In this document: in pieces, positions 17,437-26,160 of the stretch
Position numbering within the stretch: position 1 is the stretch's first letter
Layout: every line of letters starts with the position of its first letter
DNA from: Dokdonella sp041395345
Lineage (GTDB): Bacteria > Pseudomonadota > Gammaproteobacteria > Xanthomonadales > Rhodanobacteraceae
Reading direction: 5' to 3'
DNA: 64,000 nucleotides
Assembly: GCF_041395345.1 (NCBI RefSeq)
Contig: NZ_JAWLAR010000003.1
Coordinates: 211,557 to 275,556 of the forward strand
The notes under the pieces: model-generated
What the model was told of the DNA's origin: nothing
The model's input: only the letters and a program-made list of their open reading frames with translations
The model's database searches: none
Made by a program: the position numbers and the translations under genes

Positions 17437-19187
17437 GGACCGGCACTGCCCGATGTGGCTTCCTCAGTCTCGAGGCGGCGGTATTCCTGCATGGCGATGT
17501 CGGCTTGCTCCGCCTGCCCCGACTTCTCCAGGGCAGTCGCCAGATTGAACCAGGCCTCCTTGCGTCGTGGCTGCAATTCGGCCAGCACCGCCCACTGGTC
17601 TGCCGCCTCGGGAAACGCCTCGGATCGCATCAGGGCATCGCCCAGGGCGTAGCGTGCTTCGGCCCGGTGCGGCTCCACCTCAACCGCATGCTTGAGCACG
17701 CGCGTCGCCTCTTCAATTCTATTCAGACGCAGGAAAGCGATGCCCTGGCGCAGGTTGGCGAAACGGTTGTCGGGATCGGTGGCCAGCACATCGGCGAAAA
17801 TCTCGGCCGCCTGAGCGTATCGCTGGGCTCGCAACAGGGCCTCGCCCTGTTGCAGGGTATTGCGCATGGCGATGCGCGACTTGGGATCGGCCAGATCATC
17901 CGGTGGCACCTCAACCGGAGCCCCCACGCCGACATAGCCCAGACTGCGCAAACGCTGCATGGCTTCATCGTCCGATGAGGTCTCGGCGACACGACCGGCG
18001 CTGGCTTGCATCCTGCCCAGGTCAAGACCCAGACGATCGGCGACTGCCGGCGAGGCTTCAGCCAGGTTGCTCTTTTCGTTGGGGTCCTTGATCACGTCAT
18101 AGAGTTCCATGGCCGGCGCATCGATCAGCTTCCATGCTCCATCAAGCCACGCGCTCAAGGGTGCCCAACCGTAGTAGGTCCACGGCAGCCAGGTTTCCAT
18201 CAAGGCCGGATGCAACGCGAGTTCGCCACCCGTGAGGCCTTGAGCGAGACTGCGCCCATCGGTCCGGGCCAGGGGTGGCAGATCGAGCAGATCGAGAATG
18301 GTGGCCGCCAGATCAATCAGCTGCACCGGTTCGGTACCTCTGGAAGGGCTGATACGGCCGGGCCACGAGATGATCAGGGGCACGCGCATGGTCGAGTCGT
18401 ACACGAAGAAGCCGTGGGTGAGCTCTTCGTGCTCACCCAGTGCCTCGCCGTGATCAGCGGTCAATACGATCAACAACGGGCGATCGCCACTGGCCGCACG
18501 CGCCGTCTCCAGCAACTTGCCAACCCAGTAGTCCGTGTAGGTCACTTCGCCGTCATAGCTTCCACGCGGACCGGGCTGCCAGAATTCGCGCGGAGGCTCG
18601 TAGGGATCATGCGGGTCGTAGAAGTGGGTCCAGGCAAACCAGGGCTGCTGGCTTCCGGCTTGCCCTTGCAACCATTCCGATGCCGCTTTCACAGTATCTT
18701 CTGCGCGACGCTCGACCCAGCCCTGGTCGCCTTCGTTCATCACGTCGTCGTAGCGATCAAAGCCACGATCGAGGCCGAACATGGCCTGCAACGGAAACCC
18801 GCTGACAAAGGCGCCCGTGCTGAAGCCGCTATTCTTCAGGATCACCGGCAGCAACTCGGCATCGGCCGGAACGGTCTGTCCGTTATCGCGGACGCCATGA
18901 TGGACCGGCAGCAGTCCGGTCAGCATCGAGGTATGCGATGGCAGGGTCAGGGGAACCGGCGAGACTGCGGACGAAAACAGGCGACCCGACTCAGCCAGGG
19001 CATCGATGGCCGGCGTATCCCGGCTCGCATCGATGATGCCCAGCGCATCCGGCCTGAGGGTATCGATGGTGATCAGCAACACGTTTGCCTGGGGCTGGCG
19101 GGGTGCGCAGCCGTTCAGCATCCACCCGCAAGGCAACAGGAAAAAGGCGATATGAAGAACTCGGGCAGGCACTGCACGCATGGGCAA
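17433..19187 (-). CDS. Sulfatase-like AlkP-superfamily lipoprotein with C-terminal TPR repeats
   Basis: A 584-residue protein: lipoprotein signal (to Cys27, WMLNGC), sulfatase-type domain (about 34-400) and TPR repeats (about 440-570). Metal-site candidates are Asp42 in LLITIDTLRPD and ADHGEALGEHEELTHG, followed by the MRVPLIISWPG block. At the position where classical sulfatases have Cys/Ser-x-Pro-x-Arg (the formylglycine motif) this protein has T81-L-P-S-H85 (PLTLPSHTSMLTG). It therefore cannot be a formylglycine enzyme; a Thr nucleophile, as in phosphoethanolamine- or phosphoglycerol-transferase-like members, is possible. The substrate is unknown. The first ATG is used; the third codon is also Met. 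It is co-transcribed with the glutaredoxin-like gene and converges with the second AlkP-superfamily operon. Confidence 0.87.
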   Translation of the reverse strand: MPMRAVPARVLHIAFFLLPCGWMLNGCAPRQPQANVLLITIDTLRPDALGIIDASRDTPAIDALAESGRLFSSAVSPVPLTLPSHTSMLTGLLPVHHGVRDNGQTVPADAELLPVILKNSGFSTGAFVSGFPLQAMFGLDRGFDRYDDVMNEGDQGWVERRAEDTVKAASEWLQGQAGSQQPWFAWTHFYDPHDPYEPPREFWQPGPRGSYDGEVTYTDYWVGKLLETARAASGDRPLLIVLTADHGEALGEHEELTHGFFVYDSTMRVPLIISWPGRISPSRGTEPVQLIDLAATILDLLDLPPLARTDGRSLAQGLTGGELALHPALMETWLPWTYYGWAPLSAWLDGAWKLIDAPAMELYDVIKDPNEKSNLAEASPAVADRLGLDLGRMQASAGRVAETSSDDEAMQRLRSLGYVGVGAPVEVPPDDLADPKSRIAMRNTLQQGEALLRAQRYAQAAEIFADVLATDPDNRFANLRQGIAFLRLNRIEEATRVLKHAVEVEPHRAEARYALGDALMRSEAFPEAADQWAVLAELQPRRKEAWFNLATALEKSGQAEQADIAMQEYRRLETEEATSGSAGP

Positions 19188-19275
19188 GGGGCATCGGGGC
19201 GGCAGTACAGTCTATCGCCAGAGGGGGTTCCGGGTTGTTCTGGCCAGGCCCGATCGCACAAAAACAGCGCCATTG

Positions 19276-19302
19276 TTGACTTGGAGCCGCTTCATCGATA
19301 AT
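19276..19302 (+). promoter_or_regulatory. Candidate sigma70 promoter before the 19402 secreted-protein gene
   Basis: TTGACT (19276-19281) and GATAAT (19297-19302) lie in the divergent intergenic region, with a 15-nt spacer that is shorter than ideal. The start codon is about 100 bp downstream. Prediction from sequence only. Confidence 0.4.
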
Positions 19303-19401
19303 TTCGCCTACTGGGTTCGTACGATTCACTTGTTGTGCCGCCGTTCTGGCCCTTGAGATGGTATCGCACGATCGACCAATTCCACTTTGGGGACCATTCT
19401 G

Positions 19402-19998
19402 ATGAAGAAACTGCTTATCGCTTCCGCCGCTGCGGCCCTGTTCATGGGCGCGCTCTCTGCCAGTGCGGCCAATCGCTCCGATCCCGGGTTTGTCGCAGTG
19501 AATCCGCCTGGCGCCGGCGTAAACGGTGGCGGCAGCTGTGCCACCCCCGTGACGATCGGCGCGCTTCCATTCAGCCAGGCTGGCGACACCTGCGGCGGTG
19601 CCAACAACATCACGAACTACGGTGGGCCTTGTGGCACCGACTTGCCGTTTCCGTACCCTGGTCCGGAAGACGTCTGGGCCATCACGGTCGGAACTGGCAA
19701 TGCGATCACCGTAAGCGCCGACCTGACGGGAAGCACAGGCGATCTCGCCCTGTTCTTCCTGAGCACCTGCGCAGACGGCAACAGCTGCCTGTTCAATTCG
19801 CAGGATGCTATCGGCGCTGGAGTCGGCCCCGAGGACATGAATGACGGCCTCGCGTTGACCGGCCTGACAGCGGGCAATACCTACTTCATCTACGTGGACT
19901 CCTACTACACAGTGGGAAGCGCGGGTGCGTGCGGCACCTACACGCTGAATGTCGGCGGTACCCTGCCGGTATCGCTTGAGTCCTACAGCATCGACTGA
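19402..19998 (+). CDS. Secreted protein with PPC-like beta domain
   Basis: A 198-residue secreted protein. Its signal peptide (MKKLLIASAAAALFMG..., cleaving near SASA) is followed by a Gly/Asn/Cys-rich segment and a beta-rich domain with PGPEDVWAITV, TGDLALFFLSTC, GLTAGNTYFIYVDSYY and GTYTLNV. This is the layout of the bacterial pre-peptidase C-terminal (PPC) fold found on secreted proteases and surface proteins. Here it stands alone, with no catalytic domain. The start at 19402 fits the signal peptide better than the ATG five codons upstream. A strong terminator follows. The function is unknown; binding or a structural surface role is plausible. Confidence 0.75.
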   Translation: MKKLLIASAAAALFMGALSASAANRSDPGFVAVNPPGAGVNGGGSCATPVTIGALPFSQAGDTCGGANNITNYGGPCGTDLPFPYPGPEDVWAITVGTGNAITVSADLTGSTGDLALFFLSTCADGNSCLFNSQDAIGAGVGPEDMNDGLALTGLTAGNTYFIYVDSYYTVGSAGACGTYTLNVGGTLPVSLESYSID

Positions 19999-20018
19999 CA
20001 GCTTGCACAGCGCTTACC

Positions 20019-20056
20019 CCGAAACCCACCGACTGGTGGGTTTCGGCATTTTTGGT
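20019..20056 (+). terminator. Rho-independent terminator
   Basis: A perfect 12-bp stem (20019-20030 with 20035-20046), loop GACT, followed by CATTTTTGG. It lies between the two secreted-protein genes and should end the 19402 transcript. Confidence 0.85.
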
Positions 20057-20071
20057 TCCAGGAATTTTCCC

Positions 20072-21469
20072 ATGGCGAGACTGTTCGCGCTGCTTGTAAT
20101 GTTGAGTCTTTCCCCTCTTGCTTCCGGCGAAAGCCTGATCATCGAACCCAAACATGCACGGTTCGACACGAACATCGCGTCAACCCAGGTGCAGCAGGCG
20201 TACACGATAAGAAACCAGGGCTCCGAAACGGTTCACATCAAGAGCTGGAAGGCGATCAGCGATTTCGGAGAGGTCGTCAACTTGCCGCCCAGCCTGGCCC
20301 CTGGCGAATCTGCCGAGTTTCAAGTCGATCTGCCATTGCCCGGCAAGCTGGGAGAATCGACGTTCCGCTACGCGCTGTTCACCGATGAAGCTGATGTCGA
20401 GCGCTATCGGTTTACCTTGTCCGGCTTCGTTTTTTCGGTTATCTCACCCGAAAATGCTGTCATCGATCTGGGCAAGATTGAGGCAGGTTCGAAAGTGCGG
20501 CACGAACTGACCCTCGACGCGCGAGAGGAAATACCGCTGGAGCTCGTGCGGATCGTCGACGCACCGGACTGGCTTGATGCAAGCCTGAACGATACGACGG
20601 TTTCTGTGGGCGTTCGCCCGAATACGAGTCGAGGCATCAAGGCCGGGACGATTCGGGTGGCCACCAATCTCGCGCAACAGCCGTTCGTCGAGATCACGGC
20701 CAAGGCCATCATCGAAGGAAACCTGAAACCTTCCACTTACGTGCTCGGCTTCAAGCCTGCTGAAGTCGGAGAAACCGTTCAGGCACAAATGGAATTGCTC
20801 TACTCGGGCAAGCGAGAGCTGGGCAATCTCGAGCTCGACTTTCCCGGCAAATGGGAGGTCGAGCGCAAAGGGTGCTCCGACGCAGTCGGCAGCGAGTCGA
20901 AATGCGTGCGCATCACGCTGAAGAGAACCATTGAAGAATCGGGAAAAAACGCTGATGTCTTGCGTTTCAGCATGCCGGACGAGCCGGATCTCGAGATCCC
21001 GTTCGGCATCATGGGCTTGAATCCGGACCAATCAATCCGTGAAATCCTGATCGACGAGGATCAGAGAGCCGCCGTGCCGGCCAAGATCGACATCACCAAA
21101 GCCATCCAGGAACAGCGCGAAGCCAGCAAGGTCGAGCCAGAACCCAAGCAAGGGGCAGACGCCCGTAAAGTGTCGCGCGCCAAGGGCAGCGGACCGGTAC
21201 GATTGCACTGGAAGGCTGCCAACGACGAATCCATCTATGGATACATGGTCTACCGTGCCAACGACCGGGCCGGTCCCTATAGGCGCATCACCGCAAAACC
21301 GCTTCCCAAGCAGCACATGGCGACAATGGCAACGCCGGAAGGTGGCCAGGTATTCGTCGATGAGAACGTCGAACCCGGGAAAACCTACTACTACTATATC
21401 GACACGATTGCGCGGAACGGCACACAGCAACGTTTGTCGCCGGTACTTTCGAAGACGGTAACTCCATAG
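20072..21469 (+). CDS. Secreted protein with Ig-like/Hydin-type repeats and C-terminal FN3-like domain
   Basis: A 465-residue exported protein that I do not recognise as a named gene. After a signal peptide (about 1-19) come beta-sandwich repeats: ARFDTNIASTQVQQAYTIRNQG..., then DLGKIEAGSKVRHELTL and PSTYVLGFKPAEVGETVQAQM. They resemble ASPM/SPD-2/Hydin (choice-of-anchor D) Ig-like domains. A charged linker rich in Lys/Glu (about 340-375) leads to a fibronectin-III-like domain (about 375-465: PVRLHWKAANDESIYGYMVYRAND... and YYYYIDTIARNGTQ). The ATG at 20072 is the one that gives a signal peptide; the open frame extends upstream through the terminator. Probably a surface or periplasmic adhesion or scaffold protein. 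Confidence 0.75.
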   Translation: MARLFALLVMLSLSPLASGESLIIEPKHARFDTNIASTQVQQAYTIRNQGSETVHIKSWKAISDFGEVVNLPPSLAPGESAEFQVDLPLPGKLGESTFRYALFTDEADVERYRFTLSGFVFSVISPENAVIDLGKIEAGSKVRHELTLDAREEIPLELVRIVDAPDWLDASLNDTTVSVGVRPNTSRGIKAGTIRVATNLAQQPFVEITAKAIIEGNLKPSTYVLGFKPAEVGETVQAQMELLYSGKRELGNLELDFPGKWEVERKGCSDAVGSESKCVRITLKRTIEESGKNADVLRFSMPDEPDLEIPFGIMGLNPDQSIREILIDEDQRAAVPAKIDITKAIQEQREASKVEPEPKQGADARKVSRAKGSGPVRLHWKAANDESIYGYMVYRANDRAGPYRRITAKPLPKQHMATMATPEGGQVFVDENVEPGKTYYYYIDTIARNGTQQRLSPVLSKTVTP

Positions 21470-21511
21470 GTGACTTTTCGCTGGCAGATTCTTGCCAGCG
21501 AATTTGTCACC
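21469..21511 (+). terminator. Hairpin at the 3' end of the 20072 gene
   Basis: Two stacked stems: GGTGAC (21469-21474) with GTCACC (21506-21511), and TTCGCTGGCA (21477-21486) with TGCCAGCGAA (21493-21502). There is no T-tract, so it may protect the 3' end or act as a weak terminator. Confidence 0.5.
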
Positions 21512-21601
21512 CGGGATATTCCTCAATTCGGGGTCAGCCCGGAAAGCACTGGGTCTCGGTCCAGCGTAGAATCATGGGCCCACGCGTCCAGAACACACGC
21601 C

Positions 21602-22984
21602 ATGGCTGTCAGCGTATTCGACCTCTTCAAGATCGGCATCGGCCCATCGTCATCACATACGGTGGGGCCGATGCGCGCCGCTGCGCGCTTCGTTACGCGC
21701 TGGCTCGACGAGCGCGACGTCCTTGAAAAGACGACTCGCATCCGGGTCGAGCTGTTCGGTTCGCTGGCGCTGACCGGTCGCGGCCACGGTACCGACAAGG
21801 CCGTGCTGTGCGGGCTGGAAGGGGAATGGCCCGACAGGATCGATCCCGACATCATCGAGGAGAAGTTGTCGCGCATCCGCAGCACGAAGCGAATCCTCCT
21901 GCTCGGCAAGCACGAGATCGATTTCGACGAAAAGACCGACCTGGTGTTCAACAAGCGCCAGAAATTGCCCTATCACAGCAACGGCATGCGTTTTGCCGCA
22001 CTTGATGCCGAGGGCAATGAACTCGCTTCACGCGACTACTATTCGGTCGGCGGCGGCTTCGTGGTCAACCACGACGAAGCGGCGGACGATCGCATTGTTG
22101 CCGACACGACTGCTGTGCCCTATCCGTTCAACAGTGGTGACGAGTTGCTGGCGCAATGCGAGAAATCCGGATTGAGCATCGCTCAGGTGATTCTCGGCAA
22201 CGAGCAGGTCTGGCGGCCGGAATCCGAGATTCGCGAGGGCCTGCTGAACCTGTGGCAGGCCATGCAGGATTGCGTGGCGCGCGGCATGCGCCAGACCGGC
22301 GTGCTGCCGGGCGGGCTCAAGGTCGCGCGACGTGCACCAGCCATGGTGGCCGAACTTCGCGAGCGCCCGGAACAGGCCTTGCGCGATCCGCTGACCATCC
22401 TCGATTGGGTCAATCTGTATGCATTGGCCGTGAATGAGGAAAATGCCGCCGGCGGTCGCGTCGTTACCGCACCGACCAATGGCGCTGCCGGCATCATGCC
22501 GGCCGTGATGCACTACTACATGCACTTCTGCCCGAAAGCGGACGAACAGGGAATCATCGATTTCCTGCTCACGGCCGGCGCGATCGGCATTCTGTACAAG
22601 GAAAACGCCTCGATCTCCGGTGCCGAAGTCGGCTGCCAGGGTGAAGTCGGCGTGGCCTGTTCGATGGCAGCCGGTGGCCTGACCGCCGCACTCGGCGGCA
22701 GCATCTACCAGGTCGAGAATGCCGCCGAGATCGGCATGGAACACAACCTCGGCCTGACCTGCGATCCGATCGGTGGCCTCGTGCAGATTCCGTGCATCGA
22801 GCGCAATGCCATGGGTTCGGTCAAGGCCATCAACGCCCAGCGCATGGCCATGCGCGGCGATGGCAAGCACCGTGTCTCACTCGACAAGGTCATCAAGACC
22901 ATGCGCGATACCGGTCGCGACATGCGCGACAAGTACAAGGAAACCTCGCGTGGCGGCCTGGCGGTAAATGTCATTGAGTGTTGA
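21602..22984 (+). CDS. sdaA: L-serine ammonia-lyase (iron-sulfur L-serine dehydratase)
   Basis: A 460-residue single-chain L-serine dehydratase that deaminates serine to pyruvate. The beta domain begins SVFDLFKIGIGPSSSHTVGP, with the family SSSHT motif. The alpha domain has APTNGAAGIMPAV and the cluster cysteines in GCQGEVGVACSMAAGG and GLTCDPIGGLVQIPC. Three cysteines coordinate the [4Fe-4S] cluster in the family, and the conserved C-terminal Cys is present as the last residue of the protein (NVIEC), as known for the competing tail-in-mouth ligand. The start at 21602 matches the family's N terminus; the upstream in-frame part is not conserved. It appears monocistronic and is followed by REP-like repeats. 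Confidence 0.96.
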   Translation: MAVSVFDLFKIGIGPSSSHTVGPMRAAARFVTRWLDERDVLEKTTRIRVELFGSLALTGRGHGTDKAVLCGLEGEWPDRIDPDIIEEKLSRIRSTKRILLLGKHEIDFDEKTDLVFNKRQKLPYHSNGMRFAALDAEGNELASRDYYSVGGGFVVNHDEAADDRIVADTTAVPYPFNSGDELLAQCEKSGLSIAQVILGNEQVWRPESEIREGLLNLWQAMQDCVARGMRQTGVLPGGLKVARRAPAMVAELRERPEQALRDPLTILDWVNLYALAVNEENAAGGRVVTAPTNGAAGIMPAVMHYYMHFCPKADEQGIIDFLLTAGAIGILYKENASISGAEVGCQGEVGVACSMAAGGLTAALGGSIYQVENAAEIGMEHNLGLTCDPIGGLVQIPCIERNAMGSVKAINAQRMAMRGDGKHRVSLDKVIKTMRDTGRDMRDKYKETSRGGLAVNVIEC

Positions 22985-23253
22985 GGCCTCCGCAACCTGC
23001 ATCGAGTATCCCGCAAGAGCCGGCTTCAGCCGCGAAAGCTTCGCCGTATTCTTAGGAGCCAGCTGCAGCTGCGGTGCCCTTGCTCCTATGTAGAAGCCAG
23101 CTTCAGCTGCGATGTCTTCAGAAGCATTTCGAACAAGAGCATCACGGCAAAAGCCGGTTCCTGCAATATCTCAGCGCATCATGCGGACGCCGTTGCGTGA
23201 TGGAGCGATCAACGCAATCCCTGCCATCCCTTTGAGCACTTGCTTGTCCGATG
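22985..23253. repeat. Intergenic region with REP-like palindromic units
   Basis: Noncoding region between convergent sdaA and the S8 protease gene. It contains three related short palindromic units: near 23016-23036 (AGCCGGCTTCAGCCGCG), near 23053-23088 (TAGGAGC ... GCTCCTA with an inner AGCTGCAGCT) and near 23089-23114 (GTAGAAGCCAGCTTCAGCTG). They look like members of one dispersed REP-like family; related motifs occur near 17130. I see nothing else up to the terminator at 23254. Confidence 0.6.
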
Positions 23254-23283
23254 CAAAAAAAGAGGCGGGGTTTCCCCCGCCTC
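23254..23283 (-). terminator. Rho-independent terminator of the S8 protease gene
   Basis: Stem GAGGCGGGG (23262-23270) with CCCCGCCTC (23275-23283). Read on the minus strand it is followed by seven T residues (A run at 23255-23261). It lies about 45 bp after the protease stop codon. Confidence 0.88.
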
Positions 23284-23328
23284 GATAGTTTCTGGTTCCG
23301 GCCTTTCAGCCGACAGACTCCAGCAGGC

Positions 23329-26160
23329 TTACGGCGTCGGAATTGTGATCGCCGCGCCGGAATTGTCAAACGTGTAGCTGACGAGAGTCGCGGGCATACC
23401 CGACACCCCTACCGCGCCCACGTTGTTTATGCGCAAGTAGCCGTAGTTGATAGTCGCAGTATCGGTATTCAGGAAGCGGAATCCAAGATAGCCGTCCACC
23501 CCTCCCGCAACTCGCCACGCCGAGGTCGGAGTTCCACCAGCACTATCAATGAATGTCGCCGCCGGACCGATAACGGCACCTGGAGCTGCCACGGTGTACG
23601 CCGTGCCCGTGCTCATGCCACCACGATTGGCCGTCGCACCTGTATAGGACCAAAAGAACGAAAGCAGGCGATCAGGAGTTCCCGAAGCAGTGTAGGCATT
23701 GAAATCATCGCCGGTGCAGCTCGCCAGATTGTCCCGTATGACGCCGGTCAGGAACTTCAGACAGGTACCGTTGATGTTGTTGAATACCGGCGCATTGAGA
23801 ACAAACGTCACCAGGTTCGGATTCGGCGGCGGGACATCACCGTCGTATCCATCCTTGAAGATACCGTCACGCACTGCACGGATTGCAACCGTCATGTGCT
23901 CGTCGGGAGACAGGGCACCGGTTTCGACCAGCACGACATCACCGAAACTCGGATGGTTCGGCAGCTGGTTGTTCGGGCCATACTCGTCCGGCGTCACCGT
24001 GATGGTCAAGGCCTGAGTGGCGCCTGCAGCGATGGTGAAGCTGGATGGCGACACCGTTGCACTGACCCCATCTGCGGACTCGAAGCTTGCATTCCACGTG
24101 GATGAAGTGGCCAGCTTGCTGGTTACCGTGCGCGTGAACGTGCAGTTCGGGGTGCAGTTCGTGTTTCGCATCGACGGAATGTTGAGCGTCTTGATGTCGA
24201 TGCTGCCTCCGTTCGGATTGGCGGCAAGGAAGTTGGCCACCGACTCTTCCAGGACCAGACCCGCCATGACCGCTTTACCCACTTGCACGCGGCCGTTGCC
24301 TATCTGGTCCGCATTCCACGGCGTCGTGCCGTCTTCCTGGACACCGGTACGTTTGGCCGTCATCTGCAGGGCAGACTTGATGGCCATGGGCGACCAGGTT
24401 GGATTCATGGCACGAATCAGTGCACCAGAACCGGCCGTATGCGGACTGGACATTGAGGTACCACCCAGGAACGCATAGTTGTTCGGCGCGATGTAGGCAG
24501 CATAAATATTGTCGCCCGGTGCGGTGATATCGGGCTTGGTCAGGTCGACCACGTCACCCGATGTCGGGCCACGCAAGCTGAAGTCCGAAAGCAGATCCCC
24601 AATCTTGGTAGCCGGCGTGAAGTCGACCGTTGTCGGTGTCGCGCCATTGCTGTCGATGAAGGCGCGCAGCGCCTGGCCATCAACCTGCAACATGCCATAG
24701 GCCGGCAGGGTCGCTCCGCCAATCGCCATGTTCAGCGTACCGGCAGCGTTGTTGTAGACGAAACCGACCAGTGCGCCAGCTGCCTGGGCGTTATTGAGCT
24801 TCTCCTCGAACGAGCAGGTGCCGCGCATGATCAGCGCCGCCGCATTGTCAAAGAAGCCGGGCGGGAAACCACCTGATGCCGTGCAGCCGATATCGTTCGC
24901 CGCGTTGACGCGGATGGGAATCACACCCCCGGTACCCACATTGATGCCAGCGACGCTGAGGACCAGATTCTGTGTGTTTGCTGGCGGTGTTCCGGGACCC
25001 GCCGCTGACAAGGTGCCGCCAACCGGATTCTGGTCGTGTGTCGAGGACGCCACGGTCATGACCCAGGGGCCGAGATGGTTGACTTCGCCAACCGGATCGG
25101 GCGTTTCAGCGCGCGTATTGCCGGCCGACGCCGCTACGAAAATATCGTTGTCGACGAAATCAAGGAAGGCTCGATCACTCTCGCTCGGATCCCAGGGTAC
25201 TTCGCCGCCCGAAATGGAATAGTTGACAACATCGATGTCACCATCGATGAGAACGTTGGACAGGCCTGCCGTGATATCGGCCCCAGGACAGGTGCTGCCG
25301 GGGCAGACCTTGTAGGTGCGAATGGTGGCGCAAGGGGCAACGCCGCTGATGTTCGTGTAGCCGGGAGGAATGGCTGGCGGAGGGCTCACGGTGTTGTCGA
25401 GCATGTTGCCGCCGGAAGTGCTGGCCGTATGCGACCCGTGACCGTTGGTATCCAGCGGATTCGCGCCGTTGCAGACGCCGGCGGTACTGGAGGAACAGTC
25501 GACGAAGCTGCGCAACTTCACATCACCCGCGCCGAATCCGCAGCGCGGATCATTGGCGAAGGAAGGATGGGTTGCATTGACGCCGGAGTCGACGACACCG
25601 ATGACGACACCCTTGCCGAACGATGCAGCTGTTCCGGGAGTCGGAACGGCACCGTTCCAGACATCGGTAGCGCCGATGAATGATGGGCCGCGGAATGTAT
25701 CCAGTTGATACATCTTGTCGCGCTTGATCGAGACTACGCCAGGCATGCTTGCGACTCTCGCAGCTTCCGCCGGCGTCAATTTCGCAGCGAGTCCGCTGTG
25801 CGTGATCTGATAGGTATGCGGGACGCTGACATCACGGCCCAGCGCAGCCTTCATGCTGGCGATGAACGCAGCCTGTTCCTGTTCGAGGAACTGGCGATAG
25901 GCAAGAGCCTCGGGACTCTTGGCGTTGAAGCGCTCGCCTTCAGGGGCTGCCGTGCCCTGCAGGCTGCCGATGCCGCCACGGTAGGCGAGCGCGCCGGGGT
26001 CGGCGAAACGGATCATGTACGTTGCCGTCTCGTTGAGCGTGGTCACCGAACCCTGTTCGTCGGCTACGGTTGCCTGGCTCCACGCGACAGGTGCGCAAAC
26101 GCCACCCAGACTGGCCGTGATCAACACAGCTAGGGTTTTCACACGAACTGTATTACGCAT
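23329..26160 (-). CDS. Secreted S8 (subtilisin-family) serine protease with PA domain
   Basis: A 943-residue exported protease. The start at 26160 has AGGAG upstream; an ATG eight codons earlier lacks it. Order: signal peptide (about 1-29); inhibitor-I9-like propeptide (about 45-150); subtilisin catalytic domain with Asp191 (VVDSGVNATHP), His241 (TNGHGSHTA) and Ser569 (GGTSMSSPHTAG); a PA domain inserted around 400-500 (AALIMRGTCSFEEKLNNAQAAG); an Fn3-like domain; and a C-terminal beta-domain of about 165 residues after IFKDGYDGD that ends in GYLGFRFLNTDTATINYGYL. The triad is complete, so it should be active outside the cell. Similar DG(F/Y)(D/E) segments occur in secreted proteins of this bacterial group. 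A promoter and a terminator are visible on either side, so the gene is monocistronic. Confidence 0.94.
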   Translation of the reverse strand: MRNTVRVKTLAVLITASLGGVCAPVAWSQATVADEQGSVTTLNETATYMIRFADPGALAYRGGIGSLQGTAAPEGERFNAKSPEALAYRQFLEQEQAAFIASMKAALGRDVSVPHTYQITHSGLAAKLTPAEAARVASMPGVVSIKRDKMYQLDTFRGPSFIGATDVWNGAVPTPGTAASFGKGVVIGVVDSGVNATHPSFANDPRCGFGAGDVKLRSFVDCSSSTAGVCNGANPLDTNGHGSHTASTSGGNMLDNTVSPPPAIPPGYTNISGVAPCATIRTYKVCPGSTCPGADITAGLSNVLIDGDIDVVNYSISGGEVPWDPSESDRAFLDFVDNDIFVAASAGNTRAETPDPVGEVNHLGPWVMTVASSTHDQNPVGGTLSAAGPGTPPANTQNLVLSVAGINVGTGGVIPIRVNAANDIGCTASGGFPPGFFDNAAALIMRGTCSFEEKLNNAQAAGALVGFVYNNAAGTLNMAIGGATLPAYGMLQVDGQALRAFIDSNGATPTTVDFTPATKIGDLLSDFSLRGPTSGDVVDLTKPDITAPGDNIYAAYIAPNNYAFLGGTSMSSPHTAGSGALIRAMNPTWSPMAIKSALQMTAKRTGVQEDGTTPWNADQIGNGRVQVGKAVMAGLVLEESVANFLAANPNGGSIDIKTLNIPSMRNTNCTPNCTFTRTVTSKLATSSTWNASFESADGVSATVSPSSFTIAAGATQALTITVTPDEYGPNNQLPNHPSFGDVVLVETGALSPDEHMTVAIRAVRDGIFKDGYDGDVPPPNPNLVTFVLNAPVFNNINGTCLKFLTGVIRDNLASCTGDDFNAYTASGTPDRLLSFFWSYTGATANRGGMSTGTAYTVAAPGAVIGPAATFIDSAGGTPTSAWRVAGGVDGYLGFRFLNTDTATINYGYLRINNVGAVGVSGMPATLVSYTFDNSGAAITIPTP

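Noticed and set aside
17433..19187. Assignment as a true arylsulfatase
   Set aside because: The Cys/Ser-x-Pro-x-Arg motif is replaced by Thr-Leu-Pro-Ser-His, so formylglycine-dependent sulfatase chemistry is not supported.
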